Shown piece after piece: positions 6,757 to 9,257 of a stretch of DNA of 9,257 nt. Below the pieces are notes generated by a model. That model saw nothing but the letters and a program-made list of their open reading frames with translations. It had not been told where the DNA came from and ran no database searches. The stretch comes from an uncultured Ruminococcus sp. Lineage in GTDB: Bacteria > Bacillota > Clostridia > Oscillospirales > Ruminococcaceae. The translations under genes and the position numbers were made by a program. Every line of letters starts with the position of its first letter. Positions within the stretch are counted from its first letter, which is position 1. The stretch is taken from positions 1 to 9,257 of the forward strand of contig USNJ01000075.1 in the NCBI GenBank assembly GCA_900556055.1, given 5' to 3'.

Positions 6757-7290
6757 TCAGCAGTTAAGTCCCATATTATAAGCCTGTTCGGGATATTTGG
6801 TCTTGTTGATATCTCCCTTTTCGGAAACGCCGCCTGCGATGATAACGCCCTTTTCGGGACATTCCTCGAGACAGTCACGGCTGAATCCTCTTACGGCTTC
6901 AACGGTCGATTCGAGATTTGCTGTGTTCGGATCCCATGCTGTTACCATGATATAAATGTCGGCACGGATCTTTGTGTAATTCTGCACAGTTCTGTCGATG
7001 AATGTTTTCAGCTGAGCGTCCATAGAATAGAAATAAACGGGAGTTGCAAGAACGATGACATCTGCATTTTCAAGCTTCTTTGCAAGCTCGTTCATATCAT
7101 CGTTCTGGAAGCATTTTCCGAGCTTTGTACAGGCATAACAGCCAATACAGTAGCCGATGTTTTTATCTCTCAGGTCGATTTTTTCAACGCTGTGACCCGC
7201 AGCGAGCGCACCGTTCATGAAATTTGTGCAGAGTATGTCGGAATTGCCGTTCTTTCTGGGACTTGCGCTTATTATCATTACATTTTTCAT
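6757..7290 (-). CDS. Flavodoxin-like NAD(P)H-dependent oxidoreductase (FMN reductase family)
   Basis: The 177-residue flavodoxin-fold protein opens with MKNVMIISASPRKNGNSDIL, where SPRKNGNS (10-17) is the FMN phosphate-binding loop. A cysteine cluster, CIGCYACTKLGKC (Cys48, 51, 54, 60), precedes FQNDDM. ATPVYFYSMDAQLKTFIDR (82-100) is the second flavin-contact region of this family. Relatives reduce flavins, quinones or other electrophiles, and related iron-sulfur flavoproteins carry a cluster on closely spaced cysteines; whether these four bind a cluster is uncertain. Length is normal and no signal peptide is seen. GAGGAA precedes the ATG. A MerR regulator upstream and a phosphatase 20 bp downstream suggest an operon induced by a toxic or redox-active compound. 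The C-terminal Cys177 is a further free thiol. Confidence 0.9.
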   Translation of the reverse strand: MKNVMIISASPRKNGNSDILCTNFMNGALAAGHSVEKIDLRDKNIGYCIGCYACTKLGKCFQNDDMNELAKKLENADVIVLATPVYFYSMDAQLKTFIDRTVQNYTKIRADIYIMVTAWDPNTANLESTVEAVRGFSRDCLEECPEKGVIIAGGVSEKGDINKTKYPEQAYNMGLNC

Positions 7291-7293
7291 GTG

Positions 7294-7350
7294 TTATTCC
7301 TCACTTTCGTAGATCTCCTTTGCATATCTGAATGCTGCCCATGCATTGGA
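7294..7350 (-). pseudogene. Probable 3' remnant of a lost operon gene
   Basis: On the minus strand the 86-bp gap between the MerR and oxidoreductase genes reads SNAWAAFRYAKEIYESEE and then TAA, which ends 3 bp before the oxidoreductase ATG. The composition and the stop/start spacing look like the real C-terminus of a cotranscribed gene. An in-frame TGA (7353-7351) precedes it, and further upstream this frame overlaps the MerR gene, so no intact gene exists. A deletion that left only the tail is the simplest reading; a chance frame cannot be excluded because it is short. The original product is not recognised. Confidence 0.4.
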
Positions 7351-7376
7351 TCAGCTTTCGCCTGCTGTGCAGATAA

Positions 7377-7805
7377 TTATCTGTCCGCCGCATATTCACC
7401 TGTTCTTTCTTTCATATATTTTTCTTTTGCATATGCTTCTGTTCCGTCTGCTATCGCCTGATCGTAGTAGGCGATCTTTCTGTCTGCAACGGCAAGGCTT
7501 TCTTCGATCTCCCTTTTCTTGGCTTCAAGCAGTTCCTTCTGATGCATCATCATCTCACGTCTTTCGGCAAGCGTGCTGTCGCCGAATGCCGCAAGCTCCA
7601 TGTAATGCTTGATGTCCCTGATCTCAACGCCTGCTTTTTTGAAGCAGTTTATGATCCTCACTGCTTCAAGCTCGGAATCGGTGAAGATGCGGTAATTGGA
7701 GCCCCTGCGCTGTATATGCGGGAAGAGTCCCTCTTTGTCGTAATATCTCAGTGTCGAAATGGAAAGTCCTGTTTTCTCTGCTGCCTGTTTTATGGTATAG
7801 TTCAT
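7377..7805 (-). CDS. MerR-family transcriptional regulator
   Basis: The 142-residue protein begins MNYTIKQAAEKTGLSISTLR, the classic MerR winged helix-turn-helix (about 2-70), continuing with YYDKEGLFPHIQRRGSNYRIFTDSELEAV. The region about 75-118 (LAERREMMMHQKELLEAKKR, IEESLAVADRK) is a long charged helix, the dimerisation coiled coil. The short C-terminal effector part has no cysteine arrangement for metal sensing, so it resembles MerR subgroups that respond to small organic or redox stress. AAGGTG lies before the ATG. Its promoter has the 19-bp spacer and spacer-located operator that MerR proteins untwist, so it very probably controls its own operon, including the oxidoreductase and phosphatase downstream. 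The inducer is unknown. Confidence 0.93.
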   Translation of the reverse strand: MNYTIKQAAEKTGLSISTLRYYDKEGLFPHIQRRGSNYRIFTDSELEAVRIINCFKKAGVEIRDIKHYMELAAFGDSTLAERREMMMHQKELLEAKKREIEESLAVADRKIAYYDQAIADGTEAYAKEKYMKERTGEYAADR

Positions 7806-7834
7806 TTCATCACCTTGCTTTATGCGTTTTTATT

Positions 7835-7865
7835 ATTATAACACTAAAGCTGACTTTAAAGTCAA
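7835..7865 (-). promoter_or_regulatory. MerR-type promoter with 19-bp spacer and operator
   Basis: On the minus strand, TTGACT (7865-7860) and TATAAT (7840-7835) are separated by 19 bp, the over-long spacer typical of MerR-activated promoters. Within it TAAAG-CTGA-CTTTA (7845-7858, plus strand) is a dyad of MerR-operator form. An overlapping exact 14-bp palindrome TGACTTTAAAGTCA (7851-7864) reaches into the -35 box. Transcription should start near 7828, just ahead of the MerR gene. Confidence 0.8.
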
Positions 7866-8085
7866 GATTATTCTGAAAATTTTTTATATTTTTGAGGCGA
7901 TCTATCGCTCGGAAGGCACACTTTTTTTCGGGGCATTGCATGACCGACATGGTAGCTTTGCTGTGGTTATGGCATAGGCTGCGGATAAGCGGAAGGGTAT
8001 TATATATCACAAAGTAAAATTATCCGAAAAAACAGGAATAAAATTTGGCGGATTGCACAAAACTGAAAAAGTTTCTCCAAACATA
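7866..8085. other. Intergenic stretch with no recognised gene
   Basis: Between the MerR promoter and the cysK promoter about 220 bp hold no convincing gene. Visible details are a small dyad GCGAT-CT-ATCGC (7898-7909), a run of seven or more T from 7922, and AAACT-GAAAA-AGTTT (8060-8074). A minus-strand frame from 8010 stays open but has no clear ribosome binding site and runs through the MerR promoter. No riboswitch or tRNA was recognised. Confidence 0.5.
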
Positions 8086-8114
8086 TTGACAAGAAGGAAG
8101 TATAGTGATATAAT
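8086..8114 (+). promoter_or_regulatory. Consensus sigma-A promoter of cysK
   Basis: TTGACA (8086-8091), a 17-bp spacer and TATAAT (8109-8114), with TGA giving an extended -10: every element is consensus. Predicted start is near 8121, leaving a leader of about 56 nt. Such a strong promoter usually needs a repressor or attenuator, for which the hairpin at 8131-8150 is a candidate. Confidence 0.9.
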
Positions 8115-8130
8115 TCATATCAAACAGATA

Positions 8131-8150
8131 GGTAATATAGTAAAATTACC
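8131..8150 (+). promoter_or_regulatory. Inverted repeat in the cysK leader, candidate operator
   Basis: GGTAAT (8131-8136) and ATTACC (8145-8150) form an exact inverted repeat with an 8-nt AT-only centre apart from one G. It lies about 10 bp past the predicted start, a position where a repressor would block transcription. A sulfur regulator of the Rrf2/CymR kind is conceivable, but the match to its known box was not established. The AAAGGAG at 8160-8166 is outside it. Confidence 0.45.
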
Positions 8151-8176
8151 GAAAACATAAAAAGGAGCGATCTTCA

Positions 8177-9106
8177 ATGAAAGTTGCAAAGAAAATAACA
8201 GATCTCGTAGGAAACACCCCCCTGCTGGAACTTGTAAATATTTCCGCAGAGGACAAACTGGACGCTAAGGTTTATGCTAAGCTCGAGCTTTTCAATCCCG
8301 CAGGAAGCGTTAAGGACAGAGTAGCAAAGGCTATGATCGACGATGCTGAGGCAAAGGGTCTTCTGAAAGAGGGCAGTGTTATCATCGAACCTACAAGCGG
8401 AAACACAGGTATCGGTCTTGCTGCGGTAGCTGCTGCAAGAGGTTACAGACTTATCATTGCAATGCCCGAAACAATGAGCGTTGAGCGCAGAAACCTTATG
8501 AAGGCTTACGGTGCTGAACTGGTTCTTACAGACGGTGCAAAGGGCATGAGCGGTGCGATCGCAAAGGCTAAGGAGCTTGCTGCTGAGATCCCGGGCAGCT
8601 TTATTCCCTCACAGTTCACAAACCCTGCAAACCCTGCTGCACATGAGGCAACAACAGGCGCTGAGATCTGGAACGATACGGACGGAACGGTTGATATCTT
8701 CGTTGCAGGTGTCGGCACAGGCGGTACTGTAACAGGTGTCGGCAGATATCTGAAGTCCAAGAACCCCAATGTCAGGGTAGTGGCAGTTGAGCCTAAGGGT
8801 TCTCCCGTACTTTCCGAAGGCGTTTCCGGTCCTCACAAGATCCAGGGTATCGGTGCAGGCTTTGTTCCTGAAACACTTGATACTAAGATCTATGACGAGG
8901 TAATCACAGTTGAGAACGAGGCTGCTTTTGAAACAGGCAGAAGAATTGCAAGAACAGAAGGCGTTCTTGTCGGAATTTCTTCAGGCGCTGCTGTATGGGC
9001 TGCACTCCAGCTTGCAAAGCGTCCCGAAAACAAGGGCAAGACTATTGTTGCTCTTCTCCCCGATACAGGTGAAAGATACCTCTCCACAGCAATGTTTGCT
9101 GAGTGA
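8177..9106 (+). CDS. cysK: Cysteine synthase A (O-acetylserine sulfhydrylase)
   Basis: The 309-residue PLP enzyme makes cysteine from O-acetylserine and sulfide. Landmarks in order: [22 protein letters not shown] with Lys46 forming the PLP Schiff base; the substrate loop TSGNTG (73-78); [19 protein letters not shown]; the cofactor phosphate loop [10 protein letters not shown] (178-187); [23 protein letters not shown] with Ser268-269 near the pyridine nitrogen; and PDTGERYLS (295-303). Length and order match CysK fully, and no CBS or other extra domain is present. AAAGGAG lies 10 nt before the ATG. The gene is alone, with its own promoter and terminator. Its codons favour GCT/GCA for Ala and often GGT for Gly, unlike the GCG-rich GH3 and patatin genes, which fits high expression. 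CysM or a beta-replacing relative is less likely. Confidence 0.97.
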   Translation: MKVAKKITDLVGNTPLLELVNISAEDKLDAKVYAKLELFNPAGSVKDRVAKAMIDDAEAKGLLKEGSVIIEPTSGNTGIGLAAVAAARGYRLIIAMPETMSVERRNLMKAYGAELVLTDGAKGMSGAIAKAKELAAEIPGSFIPSQFTNPANPAAHEATTGAEIWNDTDGTVDIFVAGVGTGGTVTGVGRYLKSKNPNVRVVAVEPKGSPVLSEGVSGPHKIQGIGAGFVPETLDTKIYDEVITVENEAAFETGRRIARTEGVLVGISSGAAVWAALQLAKRPENKGKTIVALLPDTGERYLSTAMFAE

Positions 9107-9136
9107 TATTCGCTTCTTCATTGGTTTCCATATAAA

Positions 9137-9174
9137 ATCCGTCCACGCTTTGCGGTGTGGGCGGATATTTTTTT
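9137..9174 (+). terminator. Rho-independent terminator of cysK
   Basis: ATCCGTCCACGC (9137-9148) pairs along 12 positions, including two G-U pairs, with GTGTGGGCGGAT (9155-9166) across a 6-nt loop. Seven T residues follow at 9168-9174. Confidence 0.9.
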
Positions 9175-9257
9175 CACCAATAATATTTATACGTTTAATA
9201 CTAAAACCCATTGAATTATGGGAATCTCCCGCCGCAAAACCGCATATATCAAAGCTT
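9175..9257. other. Window end, no gene recognised
   Basis: The last 83 bp past the cysK terminator contain a small CCCAT/ATGGG hairpin (9209-9224) and nothing else that can be named. It may be the upstream region of a gene beyond the window. Confidence 0.3.

Noticed and set aside
7897..7930. GCGAT-CT-ATCGC hairpin followed by a T-run as a terminator
   Set aside because: The loop is only two bases, the T-run starts about 13 bases after the stem, and no gene ends upstream of it on the plus strand.
7810..8010. Minus-strand 66-codon open frame in the cysK-MerR gap
   Set aside because: It lacks a clear ribosome binding site, runs across the MerR promoter and operator, and shows no recognisable domain.
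8981..9211. Minus-strand open frame over the end of cysK
   Set aside because: It crosses the cysK terminator and overlaps conserved cysK coding sequence; it is a shadow frame.

Overview
The window looks like chromosomal DNA from an anaerobic gut or rumen Firmicute, most likely a Ruminococcus-type member of the Oscillospiraceae. This rests on mid-range GC, AGGAG-type ribosome binding sites, strong TTGA..-N17-TGATATAAT promoters, a cytoplasmic family-3 glycosidase beside a LacI-type sensor/diguanylate cyclase, and the style of the proteins. No rRNA or marker gene is present, so the genus is an inference.

Left part (1-2529, minus strand): the 5' portion of a WYL-domain transcription factor runs off the left edge. 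Directly upstream of it is a 637-residue protein with a LacI/periplasmic-binding-type sugar sensor but no DNA-binding domain, carrying a C-terminal GGDEF diguanylate cyclase. A strong hairpin terminator separates the two genes.

Centre (2530-5963): a 277-bp divergent control region holds two near mirror-image sigma-A promoters, three copies of a TTTCGKGAA motif and a central 17-bp dyad. Rightward it drives a cytoplasmic GH3 beta-glucosidase-like enzyme (2807-4939) and, 12 bp later, a patatin-like phospholipase (4952-5800). Directly after the patatin stop codon lies a 163-bp near-perfect palindrome with 18-bp terminal inverted repeats, probably a non-autonomous MITE-like element. A bidirectional terminator follows.

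Right part (5964-9257): a leftward unit MerR regulator - gene remnant - NAD(P)H/FMN oxidoreductase - histidine phosphatase is read from a typical MerR promoter with a 19-bp spacer and an overlapping operator, so the regulator probably controls itself and the operon. A rightward, independently transcribed cysteine synthase with a consensus promoter, a hairpin in its leader and its own terminator closes the window.

The main functional idea is that an imported sugar or oligosaccharide is sensed in the cytoplasm by the LacI-type domain, which sets c-di-GMP output, while the divergent GH3 enzyme degrades a related sugar. The shared control region ties the two together. No CRISPR array, tRNA, rRNA, phage gene or transposase gene was seen.
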